A stretch of 53,566 nucleotides of DNA from HK-STAS-PATE-34 sp031973435. Its GTDB lineage: Bacteria; Patescibacteriota; Minisyncoccia; Phycocordibacterales; UBA9973. Positions within the stretch are counted from its first letter, which is position 1. The number at the start of each line of letters is the position of its first letter. Of this stretch, positions 38,898-46,779 are shown one piece after another. The notes below the pieces were generated by a model. It had not been told where the DNA came from. It searched no databases and saw nothing but the letters and a program-made list of their open reading frames with translations. Where the stretch lies: NCBI GenBank assembly GCA_031973435.1, contig DALYDA010000003.1:1-53566 (forward strand). The letters are read 5' to 3'. The translations under genes and the position numbers were made by a program.

Positions 38898-40169
38898 ATG
38901 AAAAAAATAGTTTACTTGGTTGCTGTTATAGGATTTCTTTCACTTGTAAATATATCTATGGCCGCACTGACTCCTGGTTCTGTTGTCTTTGTAAATCCAA
39001 TGGGGAAGAATAATGGTCAGGACAACGCAAACCTTTTTTGGAACGATACACTTAACTATTTAGGCATTGGAACAAATTCACCATCTTCTCCTTTGACTGT
39101 AGTTGGAAATACTCTAACTGGATCCCTTGAAATAGGATCGGGAGCAGGGAATTATCCTATTTCATATGACTCATTAACAAGCACCCTTACTTTAAATGAC
39201 ATTGGAGATGCAAAAAATATCAGAATTAAGTCTGACAACGAAAATGATTTATTTTTTGTTGATGGAATAAATGATCGTATTGGTGTAGGACTTTCAAATC
39301 CTACATACGAATTTGAGGTTGCAAACGATGGACAAAATGTCGAGATAGTAGCAGATACATACAGCACCTCACCAACATTTACAACAAAAACTGTTTTTGG
39401 TGGACGTGCAGCAAGAGGAACACGCGAGGCTCCACTTCCTGTACAGAATAACGACATACTTGCAGAATTCTCAGGTCTTGGTTATGGAAACACAGCTTTT
39501 GCTCCTTCGACTACAGCTGGTATGCGTGTTATGGCAGCAGAATCTTTTTCAGATACAACATGGGGTACAAGTTTGTTCTTTCGAACGACATCCAGAGGGT
39601 CAAACATTCTTCAAACTCGAGCTGTGATTGATGCTGATGGGAATGTTGGTATTGGTACTGACACAAGCCCAGATGTTCTTCTAGATGTAGAGAAACCAAG
39701 TGTCACAGGGGACATCGCGACATTTACAAATATAAATGGAACATGTTCGATCAACCCTGGAGTTGCAGGTGGTATCACTTGTACATCTGACGAGAACATG
39801 AAAAAGAATATTGAAAGCATAGAGAATGAAAATTCTTTGAGTATAATTAATTCTCTTCGCCCAGTAAAATATAATTGGAAAAAGGATGCAGTTGGCACAG
39901 AAAAGACATCTGGATTTATTGCCCAAGAAGTAGAAGTAATTGTTCCTGAGCTTGTTGTGAGCGAAAATGGGACAAAAAGACTTTCTATGAACGGACTCAT
40001 CCCGTATGTTGTCGGAAGTGTTAAGGAGTTGTCACGCAAAGTAGATGCGATATTTACAAAAGGACTTTCGACTCCAAAAATAGAAACAGATACTCTCTGT
40101 TTGGGGGATACTTGTATTACAGAAAAAGAATTAAAAGCTCTATTAGAATTGAAGGCAACATTAAATTAG
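38898..40169 (+). CDS. Surface protein with S74 intramolecular chaperone domain (short)
   Basis: 423 residues. Signal peptide (MKKIVYLVAVIGFLSLVNIS...MA-A), a region with NYLGIGTNSPSSPL and NVGIGTDTSPDVLL repeats (GIGT-type phage-tail/fibre repeats), then an S74 domain: TCTSDENMKKNIESIENENS with the predicted cleavage serine in SDE, and FIAQEVEVIVPELV. After it a tail with LCLGDTCITEKELKALL. S74 domains trimerise fibre-like proteins and cut themselves off. It is probably a cell-surface fibre or adhesin, with two larger relatives at 43586 and 46780. Confidence 0.82.
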   Translation: MKKIVYLVAVIGFLSLVNISMAALTPGSVVFVNPMGKNNGQDNANLFWNDTLNYLGIGTNSPSSPLTVVGNTLTGSLEIGSGAGNYPISYDSLTSTLTLNDIGDAKNIRIKSDNENDLFFVDGINDRIGVGLSNPTYEFEVANDGQNVEIVADTYSTSPTFTTKTVFGGRAARGTREAPLPVQNNDILAEFSGLGYGNTAFAPSTTAGMRVMAAESFSDTTWGTSLFFRTTSRGSNILQTRAVIDADGNVGIGTDTSPDVLLDVEKPSVTGDIATFTNINGTCSINPGVAGGITCTSDENMKKNIESIENENSLSIINSLRPVKYNWKKDAVGTEKTSGFIAQEVEVIVPELVVSENGTKRLSMNGLIPYVVGSVKELSRKVDAIFTKGLSTPKIETDTLCLGDTCITEKELKALLELKATLN

Positions 40170-40198
40170 TAGACAAAATTTTATAAATTAAAAATAAA

Positions 40199-40230
40199 AA
40201 AACCGCAAACTATACGGGTTGCGGGGTTTT
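40199..40230. terminator. Bidirectional terminator, contains a minus-strand stop codon
   Basis: CCGCAA/TTGCGG (40203-40208 with 40219-40224) flanked by A and T runs; the TAG of the minus-strand gene (40212-40210) lies in the loop. Confidence 0.65.
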
Positions 40231-40557
40231 TGAATTTACGATTGTTTCTTCACCGTTTAAAGTGAAGCTAATAAAGTGATTTTCTGATTGGATGATTTTT
40301 TCAATCACTCTTTCGGAAAAAATAATTTCAATTTTTTTTGCCATTAATTCTTTTGGCTCTGGCGCGTTGCGGTAGTTTAGTGCTACTTCCGAGAACTGCG
40401 CGGGTGTTAACTTAACTGGACCTCCTTCCATGGACCACATGCTTCTCATGGTCCTTGCTATGTGTTGAGCCAACTTCTTGGCCTTTTTTCTGTTCATCCC
40501 TATTGGAATAACAGATGTTATGTTTATTGGGTTGTTCATCAATTGTTTTAATTTCAT
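40210..40557 (-). CDS. Uncharacterised protein
   Basis: 115 residues from ATG 40557 (a longer frame to 40569 is not favoured). MNRKKAKKLAQHIARTMRSM suggests a basic helix, followed by LTPAQFSEVALNYRNAPEPK and a beta end (HFISFTLNGEETIVN). No membrane helix and no family recognised. On the minus strand TTGACT, 17 bases and TATTGT end two bases before this ATG, so translation may begin at the next Met (40539). Confidence 0.55.
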   Translation of the reverse strand: MKLKQLMNNPINITSVIPIGMNRKKAKKLAQHIARTMRSMWSMEGGPVKLTPAQFSEVALNYRNAPEPKELMAKKIEIIFSERVIEKIIQSENHFISFTLNGEETIVNSKTPQPV

Positions 40558-40687
40558 ATACAATAACACTAAATATATTTTTAGTCAATCATGGGAAGTT
40601 TGATATTTACATAAGTTACAGAGAAAAGCAGGAGCTAAATATGGGTGGGATTTTTTGACGGATTTGTGATATATTCTGGATACATAT

Positions 40688-41389
40688 ATGGAAGAAAACA
40701 AAGGAAAACTTCATCCGATAACAATAGCAACAAACGACGCGATTCGTGTTTTTACTGAGCTTGGTTTTGAAGTTGCAGTGGGGCCTGAACTAGAAGAAGA
40801 GTGGTACAACTTCGACGCGCTGAACGTTTCCAAAGATCACCCAGCTCGTGACATGCAAGATACGTTTTGGATAAAAGGACAAGAAGGGAAGGTTCTTCGT
40901 ACTCATACAACAAGTGCAACTGCACGTGCCATAGAAAAGGCAAACAAAGATGGAGCACTTCCTGCAGCATATGTTTCTATTGGAAAAGTTTTTCGAAATG
41001 AATCTACTGACGCAACACATGAAATGCAATTCTTCCAGATAGATGGTGCGATGATCGGGGAGAATATAACCATCTCAAACCTAAAAGCTGTTTTACTTCA
41101 TTTTTATAGAAAAATGTTGGGAGAGGATGTCGACATTCAGCTCAGGCCAAGTTTTTTTCCATTCGTTGAGCCTGGACTTGAAGTTTGGATAAAATTCGGA
41201 GATAGATGGCTTGAAGTTATGGGAGCTGGACTACTTCACCCACAGGTGTTAAAAAATCTTGGTCTTGATCCAGAAAAATATGGGGGATTTGCTTTCGGTG
41301 GAGGACTAGACCGAGTGTTGATGGTTAAACACAATATCCCAGATGTGAGGTTTCTTTACCAAGGAGATTTGAGAATTAATCAGTTTTAG
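40688..41389 (+). CDS. pheS: Phenylalanyl-tRNA synthetase alpha subunit, core-only
   Basis: 233 residues, against about 330-340 in most bacteria. It starts directly at the class II core (GKLHPITIATNDAI) and lacks the N-terminal coiled-coil that contacts tRNA. Motif 2 KVFRNESTDATHEMQFFQID, the Phe pocket FFPFVEPGLEVWIKF and motif 3 GFAFGGGLDRVLMVKHNIPD are intact. It charges tRNA-Phe with PheT. A membrane-protein gene follows after one base and separates it from pheT. The ATG at 40688 is the first Met; no in-frame extension was found. Confidence 0.93.
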   Translation: MEENKGKLHPITIATNDAIRVFTELGFEVAVGPELEEEWYNFDALNVSKDHPARDMQDTFWIKGQEGKVLRTHTTSATARAIEKANKDGALPAAYVSIGKVFRNESTDATHEMQFFQIDGAMIGENITISNLKAVLLHFYRKMLGEDVDIQLRPSFFPFVEPGLEVWIKFGDRWLEVMGAGLLHPQVLKNLGLDPEKYGGFAFGGGLDRVLMVKHNIPDVRFLYQGDLRINQF

Positions 41390-41390
41390 T

Positions 41391-41732
41391 ATGAAAGTAG
41401 AAACGAAAAGATTTATATATTCTGGAATACTAGCAATTCTGACACTTGCTGTGCTAATATTTTTTTCACCAAAAATAATATTGGTTATCCCATTAATGAT
41501 ATTAGTAAGTTTCCTTATGTGCATTGTAAATCCAACAAGAACATATTTAATTGTTTTTGCAGTATCTTTCGTGCTCGGCACTGCCTCAGAAATGGTTGCC
41601 ATACATTACGGTCTTTGGTCTTATAGAGATGTATTTTTTAAAGGGGTGCCCGTTTACCTTCCTTTTGTTTGGGGAAACGCAGGACTTTATATCTTGAGTG
41701 TTTATAATTTTGTAAAACAATATGAAAATTAG
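41391..41732 (+). CDS. Membrane protein inserted between pheS and pheT
   Basis: 113 residues, three or four helices (SGILAILTLAVLIFF, IILVIPLMILVSFLMCIV, YLIVFAVSFVLGTASEMVAI, GNAGLYILSVYNFV). Between the last two, HYGLWSYRDVFFKGVPVYLP is reminiscent of the WxY...GxPxxxPxxW pattern in carotenoid-cyclase-like or related membrane families, but no family can be named. It starts one base after pheS and overlaps pheT by 11 bases, so it is translated within the pheST operon. Confidence 0.7.
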   Translation: MKVETKRFIYSGILAILTLAVLIFFSPKIILVIPLMILVSFLMCIVNPTRTYLIVFAVSFVLGTASEMVAIHYGLWSYRDVFFKGVPVYLPFVWGNAGLYILSVYNFVKQYEN

Positions 41733-43542
41733 TTACAACTGGCTCAAATGGTACGTTCCTGAATTGCCCGAGGCGGAAAAACTCTGGGATGTTTTCACTT
41801 TTCATCTTTGTGAGGTTGAGAGTGTAGATAAAATGCCAGACGGAGACACTATTTTCGATATCAACATCTTGCCAAATCGCGCGCATGACTTGCTCAATCA
41901 CCAGGGAGTCGCACAAGAACTTTCTGCACTTTTGGGTATCGAGTATAAAAGTCCTGTAGAGATGTACAAAATACCCCCGCTTCGCCAAGGCTTCGCAGGG
42001 CAGGCTCTATCCGTATCTATTGAGTCTACTAAATGTCGTCGATACATGGGACGAATTGTCCGTAATGTAAAAGTTGGACCATCGCCAGAGTGGGTGGTAA
42101 AGCACCTAGAATCTATTGGGCAAAAGAGCATAAACAATGTTGTCGACGCGACAAATATTGTTATGTTTGATTGTGGAAATCCAACACATGTTTTTGATGC
42201 GAAAAAAGTAGGCAATAGTATCCGAATAAAAGAAACAGGTAGTGTAAAAAGGGTGAGCCTTTTGGGGGGAGAGGAGAAAGATTTGAAAGAAAATGATTTA
42301 GTTATCACTGATGGGGAAGACAACGTTCTAGCGATTGCGGGAGTAAAGGGTGGAACACACGCTGAAGTAGATGAAAATACAACAGAAATAATACTCGAAG
42401 TTGCAAACTTCGATCCAGTTACAGTGCGAAAGACAGGACGAGGAATGGGACTTTTCACAGATGCTATAAAGAGATTTGAAAACGATCTGTCACCAGTACG
42501 CGCAGAGTATGCGATGCGTGAGCTTTCTGCAACAATACTCGAGATGTGTCCTGAGGCAGAGTTCGAAGATATAGTGGATATATATCCTGAAAAGGAAAAA
42601 TGGGAAACACCAAATAAAATTGAAATAACATCTAGTTATATAAATCAAAAGCTCGGTTCAGAATTTACTGATTCTGAAATAGAAAATGTTTGGAAGAGAA
42701 TGAAGTTTGAATATACAAATGAGAGTGGAAACTTTGTCATAACAGTTCCGCTACTTAGGCTAGATTTAACAGGTAGACATGATCTTGTAGAAGAAGTGGG
42801 AAGGGTTATTGGTTATGACAAGGTAGAGGGTAATCTTCCTCAGATCAAATTCAATACAAAGATAAATGAAACATTTTACAAAATATTGTGGGCAAAAAAT
42901 AAATTTGTAGCGGACGGATATAGAGAGGTTATGACATATTCATTTACAAAAAAAGGTGAAGTATATGTCGCATATGGAGCAAAAGGGAAAGAAGCACTTC
43001 GCACAAATCTATCTGACGGAATAAAACAAGCATACGAATTAAATAGGCTAAATGCTCCACTACTAGGAGAAAGCGAAATAAAAATTTTTGAAATTGGAAA
43101 TGTTTTCCCGTCTGCTGGTGTTGAAAAGACTCACGTGTCCTGGGTGGATAAAAAGGGAGTACAAGAGATGACACTTGAAGATTTTACAAAAAGCGTTTCA
43201 GTTAGTGATTCATTTAACCCAGTTTTGATCGAGAGCAAAAACCAAACAGCTGACAGTTTTTCTTCTTGGTCAGTTTACCCATTTATTGTGCGTGATATTT
43301 CTATGTGGGTTCCAGTGAATATCGATTCTATAGATGTCTCTCCTGTAATTTGTGAGGAAATGGGGGATCTTGTAATCAAAGGCCCAACACTTATAGATTC
43401 TTTCGAAAAAGAGGGCAAAAAGAGCTTGGCTTTTCGCCTAGTTTTCCAAAGTTTTGATCGTACACTTACTGACGAAGATGTAAATATTCCAATGCAAAAA
43501 ATCACCACTTCACTCAAAGAAAAGGGTTATGAAATAAGGTAA
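41722..43542 (+). CDS. pheT: Phenylalanyl-tRNA synthetase beta subunit, without tRNA-binding OB domain
   Basis: 606 residues, against about 790-800 in typical bacteria. MKISYNWLKWYVPELPEAEK leads straight to FDINILPNRAHDLLNHQGVA; the EMAP-like OB domain that normally lies between is missing. B3/4 (ATNIVMFDCGNPTHVFDA), B5 (RLDLTGRHDLVEEVGRVIGY) and the C-terminal ferredoxin-fold anticodon-binding domain (YPFIVRDISMWVP ... FQSFDRTLTDEDV) are present. Residues about 85-95 (PPLRQGFAGQA) derive from a palindromic DNA insertion. It overlaps the preceding membrane-protein gene by 11 bases. Confidence 0.93.
   Translation: MKISYNWLKWYVPELPEAEKLWDVFTFHLCEVESVDKMPDGDTIFDINILPNRAHDLLNHQGVAQELSALLGIEYKSPVEMYKIPPLRQGFAGQALSVSIESTKCRRYMGRIVRNVKVGPSPEWVVKHLESIGQKSINNVVDATNIVMFDCGNPTHVFDAKKVGNSIRIKETGSVKRVSLLGGEEKDLKENDLVITDGEDNVLAIAGVKGGTHAEVDENTTEIILEVANFDPVTVRKTGRGMGLFTDAIKRFENDLSPVRAEYAMRELSATILEMCPEAEFEDIVDIYPEKEKWETPNKIEITSSYINQKLGSEFTDSEIENVWKRMKFEYTNESGNFVITVPLLRLDLTGRHDLVEEVGRVIGYDKVEGNLPQIKFNTKINETFYKILWAKNKFVADGYREVMTYSFTKKGEVYVAYGAKGKEALRTNLSDGIKQAYELNRLNAPLLGESEIKIFEIGNVFPSAGVEKTHVSWVDKKGVQEMTLEDFTKSVSVSDSFNPVLIESKNQTADSFSSWSVYPFIVRDISMWVPVNIDSIDVSPVICEEMGDLVIKGPTLIDSFEKEGKKSLAFRLVFQSFDRTLTDEDVNIPMQKITTSLKEKGYEIR
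41974..42005. repeat. GC-rich palindromic insertion inside pheT
   Basis: CCCGC at the left can pair with GCAGGG at the right around TTCGCCAAGGCTTC, itself with a GCC/GGC hairpin and a repeated GCTTCGC. It keeps the frame and encodes PPLRQGFAGQA in a loop of the protein. Confidence 0.55.
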
Positions 43543-43573
43543 TTTTGTTGATAACTTTTACAGAATTCCTTGC

Positions 43574-43579
43574 TATAAT
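43574..43579 (+). promoter_or_regulatory. -10 element (TATAAT), leaderless GTG start
   Basis: Consensus TATAAT ends exactly six bases before the GTG at 43586. Confidence 0.5.
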
Positions 43580-43585
43580 ATACAG

Positions 43586-46500
43586 GTGAAGAGATTTAAG
43601 AAAAATTCTGCTCTGGCAGTTATAATCTCGGTACTTTTTTTGTCTGCAATCATAAAAACATATGCAGTTCCTTCGACATATTTTACCGCTGGTCAAACCC
43701 TAGATCCCGTAGCAGATGATATAACCTGTGCACCAGGGGTCTGTAGTGTGTACCCAATTTCAATAGGAGATCCTGTCGGAACGGGAGATGATAACTCTGT
43801 TTTGTTTATAGACACAAACGGGGACATCGCAGAAGATAGTGCAAACTTTTATTTTAATGATTCAACTGACACTCTATATACTGATGATATTACTCTTGCA
43901 AATAATTTAGAAATTACAACAACTACTAGTTCAACGGTTGGTGTTGTTACAAAAGATGCCACAAGATTTTTGCATACATACAAACCGGCTGGAACAAATG
44001 ACAACTTGTTTTTTGGTAAAGGTTCTGGAAACTTTACATTGTCTGCTACATCAAACTTCAATGCCAATACTGGTATTGGCGAGAACACTCTAGCAAATCT
44101 TTCTACAGGGTATTTCAATACTGCACTCGGTACAGCAGCTCTGAGATCTACGACTACTGGAAATAATAATACTGCTGTTGGTTTACAAGCAGGTAACCGG
44201 ATATCTTCAGGTACATACAATATAGCCATTGGACGTGATGCTCTTTACGGGGCCGCTTCTCCATTTAGTGCATCAGGGTCATATAATATCGCAGTAGGAT
44301 CTGCTACGCTTTACGCACTCTTAACAGGAGAAAACAATGTTGCACTTGGACATCAGGCTGGACTCAATTCATCTTCAGCAAGTAATAACGTATTTATCGG
44401 ATATGAGGCAGGGCACGATATTACAACAGAATCAGGAAATATTTTTATCGGATATCAAGCTGGTGCTGATGCAACAGGATCGGATCAGTTGTATATAGAG
44501 AATTCAAATAGCCCGACACCTCTTATTTTCGGAGATTTTGCAAATGATTATGTAAATATAAACGGAAGGCTTGGTGTTGGAACATCGCCCTTGTTGAAAT
44601 TGGACGTAGCGGGGTCCGGTAGATTTACAGGATCAGCTACTTCTGTTTTGACTGGATCAATCGACCCTACTGCTTCTACTACAGTTACAGGAGTGGGAAC
44701 CCTGTTTTCAACAGAACTTGTTGTGGGTGACAGGATTACAGTTTCAGGAGAATCACGTACGGTTACTGCAATAGCATCGGATACAAGTTTGACAGTAGAT
44801 ACAGCCTTTACTGATACAGCCGACGATGTTTCACCAGATAAACTCGCAGCGATTTTTGTCACTCGAGCATCTGATGGGACACTTGCCATGGTTCAGAATA
44901 ATTTTGGAAATTTTGGTCTAGGTACAAGTAGTCCAGATTTCGAAGTAGAAATAGTCTCGGCAACCCAAAACGTAGAAATCGTTTCTTCTGGATACAATGG
45001 AAGAAAGCCTGTTTTTGCGGGGCGAAGTGCTAATGGAACTGAAGCTTCACCCTCAGCAACATCTGCAAACGATATTTTGGCTGAATTCGCAGGGCAGGGC
45101 TACGGAACTACAGGTTTTGCTCCGTCTACAACTGCTGGTATACGCGTAGTAGCAGAAGAAGCATTTGATGATGCAGGATATGGTTCACAGCTTTTGTTTA
45201 GAACAACACCAAACAATTCAACAACACTCAAATCACGAATGGTCATTATGGCTGATGGAAACGTTGGAATAGGTGACACAACTCCAGACGATTTGTTAAA
45301 TCTTGAATCATCTACAAATACCGGGATATCCATCTCTGCAATCGGAGCAGATGTTGATCCGTATGTAAAATTTGAACTAGTAGACGGTACATCATCTTTT
45401 ATTATGGGAATCGATGATTCTGATAGCGATAGTTTTAAAATTTCTACCACAGCTCTTGGCACAAGTGATCGGTTTATTATTGATTCGTCTGGAAACATAA
45501 ATGTGGGAGGTGATACTACTCCAGGATCACTTTTTTCTGTAGGTTCCACATCACAATTCCAAGTTGGCTCTTCTGGATCAATTGATGCAGTAACGACGAT
45601 AATGACTTCAGGGGCGGTAACAATAGCTTCTTCAGGAACTGGCGTGTTGAACGTTGGTACAACAGCAGGTACTTACAGAACAACAAACGCAGGTGGAAAC
45701 ATATCACCTCAGGCAGTATTTGATGTTGATAACTCCAACTCTTCTTCAGGATCACAAGCATATATATTTGATACTACAAATGGATTTGTTTTTAGTGCAG
45801 CTAACGGAACACGTCGTATAGCAAGAGCATCTATTGATATAATAAATTTAACAAATACAGCTGGATCAGAAACAGGAGATCTTGCCTTTTTTACAAAACC
45901 TTCTGGCTCTGCGATTACAGAGAAGATGAGAATAGACTCAACAGGAAAGGTTGGTATAGGTGATATTTCTCCAGACTACCTTTTGGACATAGAAAATACA
46001 GGATCAGATACAGATATATTTGCACTTACGGATTCTGATGGATCATGTCTACATAATCCGGAAGCCGGAGCAGAATCTGTGACATGTTCTTCAGATGAGA
46101 GATTAAAGGAAAATATCACTGATGCAGATGAATCTCTACCTTATTTGATGGACTTTAGAATCCGTGAATATGATGTGCGTGCATCAGGTGATCACATGAT
46201 GGGAGTAATCGCTCAGGAAATAATGGAAATACACCCAGAACTAGTGGCTGTCGGAGGAAATGGTTACTATACTGTAGAACTTCCAAGCACGTGGGCAATT
46301 GTAAAGGGAATTCAGGAGTTGAATCTAAAGGTTGAAGATATTTCTTCGTTATCACTTGAAAATGAAAATACCCTAGGTGCACGTCTTGTTGCATGGTTTG
46401 CTGATAGCGCGAATGGAATACAAACAATTTTTGCAAATGTAATACATACAAACAAAGTTGAGACAAACGAGCTTTGTGTTGGAGAAGTCTGTGTTACGGA

Positions 46501-46726
46501 GGAACAATTTTTGGAAATTGTAGGTAATCAAAATAATAATCCTTCTCCAATCAGCGAAGAAGTGAATATTCCGAGCGAAGAAGGTGACATAGTTCCACAA
46601 GAGGAAACAGTCGATGAAAATGTCCCTCCATCAGAGGAAGAGGTTCCTCCAGAAGAAACCCTCGATGAAAATGTCCCTTCAATAGAGGATCAAATTTCCC
46701 CAGAAGAAATATCTCCAGAAAATTAA
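43586..46726 (+). CDS. Large surface protein with head repeats and S74 chaperone domain
   Basis: 1046 residues, GTG start. Signal peptide (SALAVIISVLFLSAIIKTYA), then AVPSTYFTAGQTLDPVADD and CAPGVCSVYP. Residues about 120-320 hold YadA-head-like repeats (NTAVGLQAG, NIAIGRDAL, NVALGHQAG, NVFIGYEAG). A long beta-rich shaft follows, then S74 at about 830-930 (TCSSDERLKENITDADE, with the self-cleavage Ser; HMMGVIAQEIMEIHPELV). The tail has NELCVGEVCVTEEQFLEIV and an acidic Pro/Glu-rich end. Probably a trimeric fibre for attachment to surfaces or host cells (inference). The gene at 46780 is a tandem paralogue. Confidence 0.85.
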   Translation: MKRFKKNSALAVIISVLFLSAIIKTYAVPSTYFTAGQTLDPVADDITCAPGVCSVYPISIGDPVGTGDDNSVLFIDTNGDIAEDSANFYFNDSTDTLYTDDITLANNLEITTTTSSTVGVVTKDATRFLHTYKPAGTNDNLFFGKGSGNFTLSATSNFNANTGIGENTLANLSTGYFNTALGTAALRSTTTGNNNTAVGLQAGNRISSGTYNIAIGRDALYGAASPFSASGSYNIAVGSATLYALLTGENNVALGHQAGLNSSSASNNVFIGYEAGHDITTESGNIFIGYQAGADATGSDQLYIENSNSPTPLIFGDFANDYVNINGRLGVGTSPLLKLDVAGSGRFTGSATSVLTGSIDPTASTTVTGVGTLFSTELVVGDRITVSGESRTVTAIASDTSLTVDTAFTDTADDVSPDKLAAIFVTRASDGTLAMVQNNFGNFGLGTSSPDFEVEIVSATQNVEIVSSGYNGRKPVFAGRSANGTEASPSATSANDILAEFAGQGYGTTGFAPSTTAGIRVVAEEAFDDAGYGSQLLFRTTPNNSTTLKSRMVIMADGNVGIGDTTPDDLLNLESSTNTGISISAIGADVDPYVKFELVDGTSSFIMGIDDSDSDSFKISTTALGTSDRFIIDSSGNINVGGDTTPGSLFSVGSTSQFQVGSSGSIDAVTTIMTSGAVTIASSGTGVLNVGTTAGTYRTTNAGGNISPQAVFDVDNSNSSSGSQAYIFDTTNGFVFSAANGTRRIARASIDIINLTNTAGSETGDLAFFTKPSGSAITEKMRIDSTGKVGIGDISPDYLLDIENTGSDTDIFALTDSDGSCLHNPEAGAESVTCSSDERLKENITDADESLPYLMDFRIREYDVRASGDHMMGVIAQEIMEIHPELVAVGGNGYYTVELPSTWAIVKGIQELNLKVEDISSLSLENENTLGARLVAWFADSANGIQTIFANVIHTNKVETNELCVGEVCVTEEQFLEIVGNQNNNPSPISEEVNIPSEEGDIVPQEETVDENVPPSEEEVPPEETLDENVPSIEDQISPEEISPEN

Positions 46727-46765
46727 AATATCAATCTAACTGTATCGCAAGATATTAATAGTTGA

Positions 46766-46771
46766 TATAAT
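46766..46771 (+). promoter_or_regulatory. -10 element (TATAAT) before the second large S74 gene
   Basis: TATAAT ends eight bases before the ATG at 46780; no Shine-Dalgarno beyond a weak AAGG. Confidence 0.4.
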
Positions 46772-46779
46772 GTTAAGGT

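Noticed and set aside
43849..45761. Minus-strand open frames under the first large S74 gene
   Set aside because: Shadow frames created by Thr/Ser/Gly-rich repeat coding; no promoters or family features.
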